A DNA stretch of 64,000 nt from Halorientalis regularis (GTDB taxonomy: Archaea > Halobacteriota > Halobacteria > Halobacteriales > Haloarculaceae). A model generated the notes under the pieces. The model worked only from the letters and a program-made list of their open reading frames with translations, had not been told where the DNA came from and searched no databases. Below are positions 17,726-25,988 of this stretch, piece after piece (within the stretch, counting starts at the first letter, position 1; every line of letters begins with the position of its first letter). A program made the position numbers and the translations under genes. Where the stretch lies: assembly GCF_023698535.1 (NCBI RefSeq), contig NZ_JALJCL010000010.1, positions 62,001-126,000 on the forward strand, read 5' to 3'.

Positions 17726-19575
17726 CAGATGGTCACCCCCGTCGCGCCGGCGACGATCAGGCGGACGATCCGGAGGAAGACGGCCAGGTCGGGGACGATC
17801 CCGAGGACGACCGAGCCGGCCGCCGCGAAGCAGATCGGCCCGAGCATGAGCCACGTGGACTCCTCACCGGTCCAGCGGCGATGTTCCCAGTCGAGGCGGT
17901 CGTCCTCACCGTGGTCCTCGTCGAGTTGCTCGACCGCCTCCACGGTGTCCTGAATGCCCTGACCCTCGTGGTCGGCGGCGAAACCGTGGTCGTCCTGTTC
18001 GGCCTCGGAATCACCGTCCTCCGGCTCACCACCGTCGGACCGGAGGTCCGACGAGGACCCGCTCCCCTCGGTCGCGGGACCACCGTCGGACTGGAGGTCC
18101 CACGAGGACCCGCTCCTCTCGGTCGCGGGACCACCGTCGGACCGGAGCTTCGACGCCGCCGCCCCGAACCGCCCGCCAAGCGGTCCCTCGACCAGCGGTT
18201 TGGGGTCGCGTTCGGTCGGCGACTCGAAGAAGGCGGTGTAGACGACCGGCCAGAAGTAGGCGATGTTCAGGACGCCCGAGACCAGCAGGGCGACGGCGTA
18301 GGTCGTCCCGCCGGCCGAGACCGACCCGATCAGCAGGAAGTACTTGCTGACGAACCCCGCCACGAGGGGGATACCGGCCATCCCCGCCGCGGCGACGGCG
18401 AAGGCACCCATCGTGACCGGCATGCGTCGGCCGATCCCGGCCATATTGGAGATGTCGTCGGTGTGGGTCTCGACGTGGAGCGCACCCGCACAGAAGAAGA
18501 GGGTGAGCTTCATGAACGCGTGAGCGGGGATGTGCAGGAGGCCGCCCACGAGGGCGTACGCCGAGGCGTTTCCTGGCGACCCCACGGCGACCGCGCCGAC
18601 CGCGAGTCCGAGGACGATGTAGGAGAGCTGGCTCACCGTCGAGAAGGCGAGCCGGCGTTTGAGGTTGTCCTGTCGGAGCGCGATGACGCTGGCCACCACG
18701 AGGGTAAAGGCGGCGACGGCGGCGAGGATCGTGCCCATTCCCAACTCGCCGACGAGGCCGGGGCCGTAGATGTCCAGCACGACGCGGGCGATGCCGAACA
18801 CGCCGGACTTGACGACCGCGACCGCGTGGAGCAGGCCCGAAACCGGCGTCGGCGCGACCATGGCGTCGGGGAGCCACGAGTGCAGCGGCATCAGCGCCGC
18901 CTTGACGCCGAACCCGCCCGCGAGCAACGCGAAGGCCAGCCGCGCGATCATCGGATCGGCGTTCGCGAGGTCCGCGATGCCGCCCGGAGTAAAGGCGACC
19001 CCACCGGTCAGCCAGTAGACCAGGACTGCGCCGGCGAAGACGGCGACGCCGCCGCCGAAGGTGTAGGCGAGGTACTTCCGGCCGGCCGCGCGGGCCGGGT
19101 CGGTCTCGTCGTGGGTGACCAGCGGGTACGTCGCCACGGTGAGCAGTTCGTAGAACACGAACAGGACGAACAGGTTCGAGGCGAACGCGACCCCCACCGC
19201 CGAGGCGACGCTGGCCGCGAACGCGGCGAAGTACCGGGTCTGTGCGTGTTCGTCCAGCCCGCGCATGTACCCCATCGAGTAGAAGCTCGTGATGATCCAC
19301 AGCAGGCTCGCCAGCAGGGCAAAGAGCAGGCCGAGCGGGTCGGCCCGGAGGGTGAACTCCACGCCGGGCAGGAAGGTCCCCAGCCGGGTCGCGTAGACGG
19401 TCCCCGAGAGGACGCCCGGGACCATGCTGGCGATGATGCCGAACTTGGCCAGCGCGGCCAGCACCGTCCAGGATTCTCTGAGGTTGGGCCGCCGCCCCGA
19501 CAGCAGGATCGGGACGACGGCGATTGCCGACACCAGTACCGCCGCGAGCGGTCGGAGTGAGTAGATCTCGGTCAT
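17725..19575 (-). CDS. Mrp antiporter D-type subunit, second copy, with repeat-containing tail
   Basis: 616 residues; the first about 460 form the D-type proton-channel fold (FVFYELLTVATYPLV, LHSWLPDAMVAPTPVSG, FSTVSQLSYI). After that comes a hydrophilic acidic insert of about 100 residues holding two full and one partial 17-residue repeats (core SDGGPATE-x-SGSS-x-DL), followed by one or two final membrane segments. The insert would protrude from the membrane. It overlaps mnhD (19572-21077) by 4 bases. The repeats are 51 bases each at 18028-18129 and look recently duplicated. Confidence 0.9.
   Translation of the reverse strand: MTEIYSLRPLAAVLVSAIAVVPILLSGRRPNLRESWTVLAALAKFGIIASMVPGVLSGTVYATRLGTFLPGVEFTLRADPLGLLFALLASLLWIITSFYSMGYMRGLDEHAQTRYFAAFAASVASAVGVAFASNLFVLFVFYELLTVATYPLVTHDETDPARAAGRKYLAYTFGGGVAVFAGAVLVYWLTGGVAFTPGGIADLANADPMIARLAFALLAGGFGVKAALMPLHSWLPDAMVAPTPVSGLLHAVAVVKSGVFGIARVVLDIYGPGLVGELGMGTILAAVAAFTLVVASVIALRQDNLKRRLAFSTVSQLSYIVLGLAVGAVAVGSPGNASAYALVGGLLHIPAHAFMKLTLFFCAGALHVETHTDDISNMAGIGRRMPVTMGAFAVAAAGMAGIPLVAGFVSKYFLLIGSVSAGGTTYAVALLVSGVLNIAYFWPVVYTAFFESPTERDPKPLVEGPLGGRFGAAASKLRSDGGPATERSGSSWDLQSDGGPATEGSGSSSDLRSDGGEPEDGDSEAEQDDHGFAADHEGQGIQDTVEAVEQLDEDHGEDDRLDWEHRRWTGEESTWLMLGPICFAAAGSVVLGIVPDLAVFLRIVRLIVAGATGVTI
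18028..18155 (-). repeat. 51-bp tandem repeat, 2.5 copies, inside antiporter gene
   Basis: Two full units (18028-18078 and 18079-18129) and a partial third unit (18130 to about 18155) are seen directly; units 1 and 2 differ at only a few bases. The unit length is a multiple of three, so the frame is kept and each unit adds 17 residues. Unit 1 holds a perfect inverted repeat (8-bp arms GTCGGACC / GGTCCGAC around GGA at about 18034-18052). Units 2 and 3 have lost part of the pairing. Confidence 0.9.
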
Positions 19576-21077
19576 GACAGGAGCAGGTCGAGCGTCGGTT
19601 CGAGGAGTTCGGCGAACGGAACGACTGCCGCACCGAGTGTCACCGCCAGGGCGGCCGCCACGAGGACGGCGGCGTACATCCCCAGCGAGGGACGCCCGCC
19701 GTCGGCGACCACCGCGTCGGGTTGGGGCTCCGCGGACTCACCCTCGACGTGGTCGTCGGCCGCGGCCGGCTCGCGGAAGTACATCCGCTCGACCAGCCGG
19801 GCGAAGTACGCCAGCGTCAGCAGCGTCGAGGCGAGGATGATCGCGGCCAGTGGCCACAGCTGGGCCTCGACAGCACCGACGGCGATGTACCACTTCCCGA
19901 CGAACCCGACCGTCGGCGGGACGCCGACCATCGAGAACGCCAGCACCGCGAAGACACCGGCGGCGTAGGGCATCCGCTCGCTCAGTCCCTCGTACTCGTG
20001 GACCTCGCGGGCCCCCGTGGCGGTCGCAATCACCCCCGCCGCCAGGAACAGGCCGCCTTTCATCACGGCGTGCCCCAACAGATGGACCGTCGCGCCGATC
20101 ATAGCGGTCTGATTGAGGACTGCGAGTCCGGCCAGCACGAGGCCGAACTGCGAGACCGACGAGTACGCGAGCATGCGCTTGATCTCGGTCTGTGAGACCG
20201 CGAGCAGACTGCCCGCGACGATGCTGACGACGGCCCCGACGATCAACAGCGTCTGGGCCAGATCGACCGCGGCGAAGAAGTCCGGGGTGAAGACCGAAAG
20301 CGAGATGCGGATCAGCGCGTACGCGAACGTCGTCGAGACCAGCGCGGAGATGAACCCGCTGACGCTGTCTGGCGACCCCGCGTAGGCCTCGGGCTGCCAG
20401 GTGTGCAGCGGGAACACGGCAGTCTTGATGAACAGCCCGATGGCGATGAAGGCGAACGCCGTCTGGACGAGCGTAGACTGATAGCCCACCTCGGCCAGCA
20501 TGGCCGAGAGGTCGGCCATGTTCAGCGTCCCCGTCCCGATGTATGCGTAGCCGACACCCAGCAGATACAGCGACGCGCCGACTGTCCCGACGATGAGGTA
20601 CTTCAGCGCCGCGACCGCCGAGCGGCCCGTGTCACCGCTGGCGACCAGCGCGTAGGCGGTGAGTCCGGAGATCTCGATGAAGACGTACATGTTGAAGACG
20701 TCGCCGGTGACCGCGACACCGGTCAGGCCGCCGACGAGCAACAGGTACGTCGCGTAGAATGGATTCCCGCGCGGGCCCGCCGTACGAGCGTACGCGAGGA
20801 CACCGAGGGAGACGGCAGCGATGAGGACGACGACCGATGCCGACAGCCCGTCGATCACGAGTTCGATGCCGTAGAACGCCTCGTACCCACCGACGACGTA
20901 GCTGATCGGGCCGGCCGTGAACACGCGGTAGGCGAGGGTCGCGGCGAGCCCCAGTTGGGCGAGGCCAGCGAGTGTCGCGATGGGCCATCCGGTTTCGGAA
21001 CGCGCGAGGCCGGCGAACAGGACGACGACCGAGGCCACCAGCGGCAGGGCGACGAGGAACGGTGGCAGGTCAGTCAT
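19572..21077 (-). CDS. mnhD: Mrp antiporter subunit D
   Basis: 501 residues, about 14 membrane segments, MnhD/NuoN type. Core blocks: FIEISGLTAYALVASGD, LHTWQPEAYAGSPDSVSG and YSSVSQFGLVLAG. It is one of three proton-channel-like subunits in the operon. ATG at 21077 overlaps mnhC's end by 8 bases and its own end overlaps the next gene by 4, so translation is probably coupled. A short acidic loop (DDHVEGESAEPQPD) precedes the last membrane span. Confidence 0.93.
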   Translation of the reverse strand: MTDLPPFLVALPLVASVVVLFAGLARSETGWPIATLAGLAQLGLAATLAYRVFTAGPISYVVGGYEAFYGIELVIDGLSASVVVLIAAVSLGVLAYARTAGPRGNPFYATYLLLVGGLTGVAVTGDVFNMYVFIEISGLTAYALVASGDTGRSAVAALKYLIVGTVGASLYLLGVGYAYIGTGTLNMADLSAMLAEVGYQSTLVQTAFAFIAIGLFIKTAVFPLHTWQPEAYAGSPDSVSGFISALVSTTFAYALIRISLSVFTPDFFAAVDLAQTLLIVGAVVSIVAGSLLAVSQTEIKRMLAYSSVSQFGLVLAGLAVLNQTAMIGATVHLLGHAVMKGGLFLAAGVIATATGAREVHEYEGLSERMPYAAGVFAVLAFSMVGVPPTVGFVGKWYIAVGAVEAQLWPLAAIILASTLLTLAYFARLVERMYFREPAAADDHVEGESAEPQPDAVVADGGRPSLGMYAAVLVAAALAVTLGAAVVPFAELLEPTLDLLLS

Positions 21078-21456
21078 CGGTACGCACCTCCTGGAGCACG
21101 TCGGCTTCGAGCGTGCCGTACTCGTTGTAGATGCGGACGATGAGCCCGAGCGCGACGGCCGTGAGGCTCACCCCGACGACGATGGCAGTCAGGATCAGGA
21201 CGTGGGGCAATGGGCTGACGAACGGGCCCACAGCTTTCGGGCCGACGATGGGGCTCTGTGCCCCCTCGACGTACGCCGAGGCGATGAAGAACAGGAAGAT
21301 ACCGGTCTGGAAGATGTTCATGCCGATCACTTTCTTGACGAGGTTCGGGCTGGCGATTACGACGTACGCGCCGATTCCCAGCAGGAGGAAGGTCCCGGCG
21401 TAGTACGACCGGGTGGCGAGCAGGTCGACCGGGCCGGCGGCGAGGACGTCGATCAT
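21070..21456 (-). CDS. mnhC: Mrp antiporter subunit C (NuoK-like)
   Basis: 128 residues with three membrane segments, as in NuoK/MnhC. The hydrophobic block LGIGAYVVIASPNLVKKVIGMNIF and the following FFIASAYVEGAQSPI match the family, including the conserved residues before SP. It works with the D-type subunits in Na+ export coupled to proton entry. ATG at 21456 overlaps mnhB's stop by 4 bases. The C-terminus is short and charged. Confidence 0.94.
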   Translation of the reverse strand: MIDVLAAGPVDLLATRSYYAGTFLLLGIGAYVVIASPNLVKKVIGMNIFQTGIFLFFIASAYVEGAQSPIVGPKAVGPFVSPLPHVLILTAIVVGVSLTAVALGLIVRIYNEYGTLEADVLQEVRTDD

Positions 21457-21980
21457 AGCAACCCCTCCCGGTCGTCCGGGTCACGGTCGGCGCTGCCCTC
21501 GCCGCTGGCCCCGGCGGCCAGCCCGAAGAACAGGCCGGTGACGATACCGGAGACGATGATCCCGATACCGAGTTCGAACAGTTCGATCCCGTACTTCGTG
21601 AAGTGGTAGATCGGGACCACGTCGTACTCGAGGAACGCGCCGCCGAGCGCGACAGTCCCGATGCCCATCAGCAGGACGACGGAGACGCCCACGCCGACGA
21701 GGGCCACGAGTCGTTCGGGCGAGACCCAGTCACGCGTGGACTCGACGCCGAAGGCGACGGCCAGCATCAGGATGACCGTGCTGACGGTGACGCCGCCCTG
21801 GAAGCCGCCGCCCGCCGAGTTCGCGCCGTGGAACATGATGAACAGGCCAAAGGTGAACACGAACGGCGCGACGACTCTGACGGTGGCCATGATGATCGGA
21901 CTCTCGACGTACAGCGAGCGGTCGGGCTCGCCAACGTCGACGGCGTCCCCGTCGCCGTTCCCGGATTCGTCGACACTCAT
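21453..21980 (-). CDS. mnhB: Mrp antiporter subunit B
   Basis: 175 residues. After a 28-residue acidic N-terminus come four membrane segments with the MnhB signature HGANSAGGGFQGGV in the loop after the first. The C-terminal tail is acidic (DRDPDDREGLL). MnhB is a structural subunit of the multi-protein antiporter. It overlaps the upstream DUF4040 gene by 4 bases (ATGA) and mnhC by 4 bases, a pattern kept along most of the operon. Confidence 0.94.
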   Translation of the reverse strand: MSVDESGNGDGDAVDVGEPDRSLYVESPIIMATVRVVAPFVFTFGLFIMFHGANSAGGGFQGGVTVSTVILMLAVAFGVESTRDWVSPERLVALVGVGVSVVLLMGIGTVALGGAFLEYDVVPIYHFTKYGIELFELGIGIIVSGIVTGLFFGLAAGASGEGSADRDPDDREGLL

Positions 21981-22513
21981 GCGAACACCTCCCGGCCGAG
22001 CACGACCAGTAGACCGACGCCGGCTGCGAAGACCACGACGGCCTCACCCATGGTGTCGAATCCACGGTAGGCCGCCAGCACCGCCGTCACCGCGTTTTTC
22101 ACGTGGGTCTGCTCGTAGGCGTTGTTCAGGTAGTAGTCGGTCACCTGGGACTGGGCGACGGGCGTCTCCGCCGAGCCGACCGGCGGGAGCGCCCCGAGCG
22201 TCGACGCGAGGACGCCGACGATCAAGACGGCGACGAGCAGTCCCGTCGGATCGAGGGACTCGAAGATGTCGTCGCCCGGCGGCCGGACGGTCTTGGCGAT
22301 GGTGAGCAAAAAGAGGACAGTCGTCACGCCCGCGCCGACGGCCGCTTCGGTCAGGCCCACGTCGGGGGCCTGCAGGAGCACCCAGATCATCGCGATGCCG
22401 AGGCTGTACGCGGCGAAGGCGATAATCGCGGCCAGCACGTCCCGCAGGACAGCGGTGGCCAGCGCACAGGCGATCACCAGGCCGAGCAGGACAGCGGGGA
22501 CGACCCCGATCAC
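21977..22513 (-). CDS. Mrp/MBH-type DUF4040 subunit (MnhA C-terminal-like)
   Basis: 178 residues with about five membrane segments. The N-terminal 80 residues (AAIIAFAAYSLGIAMIWVLL, APDVGLTEAAVGAGV) match DUF4040, the part that in bacterial MnhA is fused to the C-terminus of the large subunit and in membrane-bound hydrogenases is a separate protein. The C-terminal part (ETPVAQSQVTDYYLNNAYE) resembles the MBH E-like extension. Here it is a stand-alone gene, as usual in archaeal Mrp operons. It overlaps mnhG by 4 bases. Confidence 0.88.
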   Translation of the reverse strand: MIGVVPAVLLGLVIACALATAVLRDVLAAIIAFAAYSLGIAMIWVLLQAPDVGLTEAAVGAGVTTVLFLLTIAKTVRPPGDDIFESLDPTGLLVAVLIVGVLASTLGALPPVGSAETPVAQSQVTDYYLNNAYEQTHVKNAVTAVLAAYRGFDTMGEAVVVFAAGVGLLVVLGREVFA

Positions 22514-22833
22514 TCGCCGTCACCCCCGTCCTCGGAAGTCCAGGGTTCGATCCCCTGGTCGGCGGCCGCGCGAGTGATCGCGTGGGCCGCCGTCGGATTG
22601 GTGATGAACAGGAAGACGAGCAGGAGGACGACCTTGACCGTCGGCAGGCCCGAGCCCAGCGCCGCGGCGGCGGCCGCCAGCGACAGGCCAGCCCCGAGCG
22701 TGTCCGTCTTCGAGGCCCCGTGTGCGCGGGTGTAGAGGTCGGGCAGGCGGAGCAGGCCGACGGCGGCGACGATGCCGAAGAAGACACCGCCGGCGAGCAA
22801 GGCGAGGATCGCGCCCTCGTACAGCGTGACCAT
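22510..22833 (-). CDS. mnhG: Mrp antiporter subunit G
   Basis: 107 residues with three membrane segments. The MnhG signature LLRLPDLYTRAHGASKTDTL is intact. It starts at ATG 22833, immediately after the mnhF stop, and overlaps the next gene by 4 bases. MnhG is a small subunit needed for antiporter assembly in bacteria; that role is taken from the family. The C-terminal tail is acidic. Confidence 0.95.
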   Translation of the reverse strand: MVTLYEGAILALLAGGVFFGIVAAVGLLRLPDLYTRAHGASKTDTLGAGLSLAAAAAALGSGLPTVKVVLLLVFLFITNPTAAHAITRAAADQGIEPWTSEDGGDGE

Positions 22834-23109
22834 CTACATCACACCTCCGCGCTCGACGGTGAACTTCGAGATGGCGATGCTCATCAGGAAGTTGAGCAGG
22901 GCGTACACCAGCGCGATGTCGAGGACGCCCGGCGAGTCCAGCGCCGCGGCGAACAGCGCGATGATGACGACCGTGTTCGTCCCGACGACGTTGACCGCGA
23001 TGACCCGATCCTGCATCGTCGGGCCGCGGACGATCCGGTAGACGATCACGACCGACAGCACTACGAACGCGGCCGCAGCCGCGAGCAAGGCGTCGGTGAC
23101 CAGCGTCAC
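22834..23109 (-). CDS. mnhF: Mrp antiporter subunit F
   Basis: 91 residues from GTG at 23109 (MTLVTDALLAAAAAFVVL), with three membrane segments and the family block YRIVRGPTMQDRVIAVNVVG. An upstream ATG at 23157 would give a basic N-terminal extension overlapping mnhE by 14 bases; the GTG gives the usual family length, so it is preferred. It lies between mnhE and mnhG and is the second gene of the operon. Confidence 0.9.
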   Translation of the reverse strand: MTLVTDALLAAAAAFVVLSVVIVYRIVRGPTMQDRVIAVNVVGTNTVVIIALFAAALDSPGVLDIALVYALLNFLMSIAISKFTVERGGVM

Positions 23110-23143
23110 GACGGCACACCCCCGATGGCGTCCGTGACCGGCC

Positions 23144-24166
23144 TCACGACTCCTCACCTCCGTCGTCCCCGCGCTCGCGTGGGCCGGGACCGCGGGCGGC
23201 CGCGCGACCGTAGAAGACGAAGCGAACTGCGCGTTCGAGGCCGCCGTCGAGCAGGTCCTCGCGGGAGCTCTCGGTGAGCGTGTGGACCGTGAAGTGCTGG
23301 CGGGTTACGTCGACCGTCAGCGTCCCCGGCGTGAGCGTGATGCTGTTGGCAAGCGTCGTGACGGGAATCTCGGACCAGACGGCGGCGTCGAACTCGACCA
23401 GCTCCGGGTCGATGGGCAGGCTCGGGTGGAGGACCACGTACGCGACGTGGAGGTTCGCCACAACGATCTCCCAGAGGAGATAGGGCGTGAACACGAGCAT
23501 CCGGCCGAGTCGGGCGACAAGGCGGCCGGGCCGCACCGGCCCGGTCAGCGAGATGCGCCACAGGACCGTGGCAACGATGGCGGCGCTGATCGCACCGGTC
23601 ACCAGATCGAAGACGGCCAGCGAGCCGCCGATGAGCAGATAGAAGGCGAAAGAGAGTCCGGCGAGCAAGACGAACTGGCCCAGGCCGGCGCGCCGGACGA
23701 GGCGGGCGCGGCGTGTTCCGCGCTCGACGGGGGCCGTCTCGACGCTGAGGCCGGCCCGTTCGAGTTCGGATTCCAGCGGTGGCAACAGCGGCGTGTTCTC
23801 GCCAGGGTTGAACTCGGGGTCGAGGAGGACCGACTCGATCCCGTTGGCGTCGGCGTAGTCCACCAGCAACTCGACGTAGTCGCCGGGGCTGAACAGGTAG
23901 GCGTCGACGCCGATCAGCGCGGTCTCGACGGCGATCTCGGGATCGTCCTCGCCGAGGTCCTCGCCGGCCCAGACTTCGACCCGTTCGAGTAGCTCGCGGG
24001 CGCTCTCGATGTACTCCTCGCCCGCGATGCGGCGCGAGGCGGGGTAGACGAAGTGGACCGCGTCGTAGCGGTTCTCGCCTTCGACGGCATTGCGGACGGC
24101 GTAGGCGACCGTATTCCGGAGCGTCGGGGACTCGCTGACGGGTACGAGCAGTTTCTCGCCCGTCAC
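23144..24166 (-). CDS. mnhE: Mrp antiporter subunit E with N-terminal UspA-like domain
   Basis: 340 residues from GTG at 24166. Residues about 1-140 resemble a universal stress protein domain (KLLVPVSESPTLRNTVAYAV; a Rossmann-like alternation follows). Residues about 150-330 are MnhE (two or three membrane segments, LVFTPYLLWEIVVANLHVA, and ITLTPGTLTVDV). The fusion suggests cytosolic nucleotide or stress sensing coupled to the antiporter; known fusions exist in haloarchaea but the role is inferred. This is the first gene of the operon. The frame stays open upstream to ATG 24283, see findings. Confidence 0.88.
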   Translation of the reverse strand: MTGEKLLVPVSESPTLRNTVAYAVRNAVEGENRYDAVHFVYPASRRIAGEEYIESARELLERVEVWAGEDLGEDDPEIAVETALIGVDAYLFSPGDYVELLVDYADANGIESVLLDPEFNPGENTPLLPPLESELERAGLSVETAPVERGTRRARLVRRAGLGQFVLLAGLSFAFYLLIGGSLAVFDLVTGAISAAIVATVLWRISLTGPVRPGRLVARLGRMLVFTPYLLWEIVVANLHVAYVVLHPSLPIDPELVEFDAAVWSEIPVTTLANSITLTPGTLTVDVTRQHFTVHTLTESSREDLLDGGLERAVRFVFYGRAAARGPGPRERGDDGGEES

Positions 24167-24646
24167 GGTCGGCCCCCCGAAGTCGCGGGCCGCCGGACCG
24201 CCGACCGGCCTAACTCGGCCGCTGGATAGTTGACAGCAGTCACTGTTGTCGTGATGCCCATGGCAGGTCCGAATCAAAGCCATTGTGTTTTCAGCCGACC
24301 GACCCACGCCGAACCGCGCCGGCACCGACCGCGTCGGCCGGGCCGTCACCGTCCAGTCGACCGCGATTACGGAAGAGTGACATGTTATGACGGCTCATAG
24401 CTCGGAACGGGGCGGCTGGCGAGGACACCGAGAAAACCGGGGGACGAGAGGACTGCGTTTCAGCAGGTAGAATGGCGTGAGGGGGGTGTAAACAGCCATT
24501 AAAACAGTGCGAGCCTTTATGTAAAGCCACCGCCTTGTCAGACTGTAAGCACGCTCGCTCCCCACGGGACCGACGTCCGTCCGGGCGATTCGAGTCCGGC
24601 CGGGACGACCCCGCCGGCGCGCGTGCCCCCATTACCCACCCCACCC
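24167..24646. other. 480-base intergenic region between divergent antiporter operon and pilin array
   Basis: No convincing gene. It must hold the antiporter operon promoter (minus strand) and the promoter of the first pilin. On the minus strand, in frame with mnhE, there is an ATG at 24283 followed by a Cys/His-rich stretch (MALIRTCHGHHDNSDCC); it could be an extended start or a short leader. On the plus strand, AT-rich blocks occur at 24497-24507 and 24514-24523. No repeat or RNA gene was recognised. Confidence 0.5.
24514..24523 (+). promoter_or_regulatory. TATA-like box for first pilin gene
   Basis: CTTTATGTAA, preceded by a second AT-rich block. It lies about 125 bases upstream of the pilin ATG, so the transcript would have a leader of about 100 bases, unlike the nearly leaderless promoters of the three pilins downstream. 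Inferred from base composition and position only. Confidence 0.35.
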
Positions 24647-25168
24647 ATGCAACTGAAACAGTTACTTTCGGACGACGATGCCGTGAGCCCGGTCATCGGG
24701 GTCATCCTGATGGTCGCGATTACGGTCATCCTGGCAGCAGTAATCGCAACCTTCGTACTCGGGCTCGGTGAACAGGTGAGTTCCACCGCCCCGCAAGCGA
24801 GCTTCGCGTTCGAGTTCGAGGAGACCAACACGGACAAAGCGGGCCTACTGACCATGACCCATGACGGCGGTGATTCGATCAAGGCCACGCAACTGTACCT
24901 CCGTGGTCAGAACGGGTCGAAAGCCGTCGATGATTTCCAGTACGACGTGACCTGGAAAGACATGATAGATGGCACGCCACCATCGGGATACGCGAAAGCT
25001 AGTGTATCCGGCACCGCCAGCGGTGAGGTCGGCAGTAGCAGCGCAGTGACTGGCGGTGACTATCTCGAAATCGGTATCGGGACCGACGGCCAGCTCCGAC
25101 TCATCTACGAGCAGACCTCGGGCGACTCCTCTGCGACCATCGCGACCTGGGAAGGCCCCGACGCGTAA
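24647..25168 (+). CDS. type IV pilin, copy 1 of 4
   Basis: 173 residues. Short charged leader (MQLKQLLSDDDA), then the class III prepilin region [18 protein letters not shown], the archaeal Pilin_N pattern; prepilin peptidase PibD should cut between Ala and Val of [10 protein letters not shown]. The rest is a beta-rich head domain with Gly/Ser/Thr and one N-glycosylation sequon (NGS). ATG at 24647 is chosen because it aligns with the start of the other three copies; an upstream start would add a Pro-rich stretch. Copy 1 is the most divergent of the four (IATWEGPDA end instead of LSEQTGPDA). Confidence 0.9.
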   Translation: MQLKQLLSDDDAVSPVIGVILMVAITVILAAVIATFVLGLGEQVSSTAPQASFAFEFEETNTDKAGLLTMTHDGGDSIKATQLYLRGQNGSKAVDDFQYDVTWKDMIDGTPPSGYAKASVSGTASGEVGSSSAVTGGDYLEIGIGTDGQLRLIYEQTSGDSSATIATWEGPDA

Positions 25169-25232
25169 CCGGCCAGTTATTTTCCGCTTTCAATCGGCGA
25201 TTACAACGCGCAGTGCTGCGGTTTCCTCGGGC

Positions 25233-25238
25233 TTTTTT
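25233..25238 (+). terminator. T6 tract after pilin 1
   Basis: A run of six T lies 65 bases after the stop codon of pilin 1 and upstream of pilin 2's promoter. Oligo-T runs end transcription in archaea, so this may separate the two transcripts. No hairpin was noted. Confidence 0.35.
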
Positions 25239-25274
25239 CACCGACATCAGCGGTTAATAGTTCGTTATGTCGAG

Positions 25275-25290
25275 TCAAAATAGATAAGTA
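25275..25290 (+). promoter_or_regulatory. TATA box for pilin 2
   Basis: AT-rich TCAAAATAGATAAGTA centred about 31 bases before the ATG at 25314, so transcription would begin only a few bases before the start codon. The sequence between it and ATG contains AATAACAGGT, shared with pilin 3. Confidence 0.5.
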
Positions 25291-25313
25291 ATGGTCAAAA
25301 TAACAGGTCCCCT

Positions 25314-25856
25314 ATGCAGGTACGTCAACTGCTGCAAGACGACGACGCAGTCAGCCCGGTCATCGGGGTCATCCTGATGGTCGCGATTACGGTTATCCTG
25401 GCTGCGGTCATCGCATCGTTCGTGCTGGGACTCGGTGGCAGCACGCAACAGACACCGCAGGCATCCTTCAGCTGGGACTTCACTGAGCACGACATTGCCA
25501 GTGGTGCAGGCGGTGACTCAGACGGAACAGATGGTGTAGCCACCGTTAGCCACGACGGTGGAGATTCAATCAAGGCAGCAGAGCTGATCGTCCGTGGTGA
25601 TGGTTTCGAGGACAGTGGTAATATCGATACATCCGCGTCTGGATGTGACTGTACGCTTGACATTGATTCAAGCACGTCTACGAAAGATTGGACCAACGGT
25701 GACGCCACCGGAAGCATAGGGGATAGTAGTGCCGTTGTGGGGGGGAATGAACTCGTGATCGGTTCCAGCAGCGACTTCGAGTACTCACTCGTCTGGGAGC
25801 CCCAGGAAGGCGACACCTCCGCCACCCTCTCCGAGCAGACCGGCCCCGACGCCTAA
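25314..25856 (+). CDS. type IV pilin, copy 2 of 4
   Basis: 180 residues. Leader [12 protein letters not shown] followed by the cleavable prepilin region [18 protein letters not shown] and [19 protein letters not shown], almost identical to copies 3 and 4. The middle of the head domain (about residues 60-145) is unlike the other copies and contains a Cys pair (GCDCTLD), which the others lack. The last 25 residues ([16 protein letters not shown]) are again nearly identical. It has its own TATA box. Secreted, inserted in the membrane and assembled into pili by PilB/PilC-type machinery encoded elsewhere. Confidence 0.9.
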   Translation: MQVRQLLQDDDAVSPVIGVILMVAITVILAAVIASFVLGLGGSTQQTPQASFSWDFTEHDIASGAGGDSDGTDGVATVSHDGGDSIKAAELIVRGDGFEDSGNIDTSASGCDCTLDIDSSTSTKDWTNGDATGSIGDSSAVVGGNELVIGSSSDFEYSLVWEPQEGDTSATLSEQTGPDA

Positions 25857-25956
25857 TTCCCCCTGTTTTCCCGCTTTAACACCGCGTTAACCATTGCTTC
25901 AAGCAGTCATTTCTTCGTGCGCCCGAGTTCGGTTTCGTCGCTGAGTTGACCCGAAT

Positions 25957-25965
25957 GTATAATAC
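25957..25965 (+). promoter_or_regulatory. TATA box for pilin 3
   Basis: GTATAATAC, about 28 bases before ATG at 25989. The upstream stretch TTGACCCGAAT resembles TTGAGCCGATCCGAAC before the box of pilin 4, suggesting a shared BRE or activator site. Nearly leaderless. Confidence 0.55.
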
Positions 25966-25988
25966 AAGCACCAAATAACAGGTGTGGT

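Noticed and set aside
18028-18155. Short tandem repeats as a CRISPR array
   Set aside because: Units are contiguous without spacers, lie inside a reading frame and keep it; this is a coding tandem duplication.
24291-24644. 117-codon minus-strand open frame upstream of mnhE
   Set aside because: Low-complexity product, no start signal, and it overlaps the expected promoters of both the antiporter operon and the first pilin.
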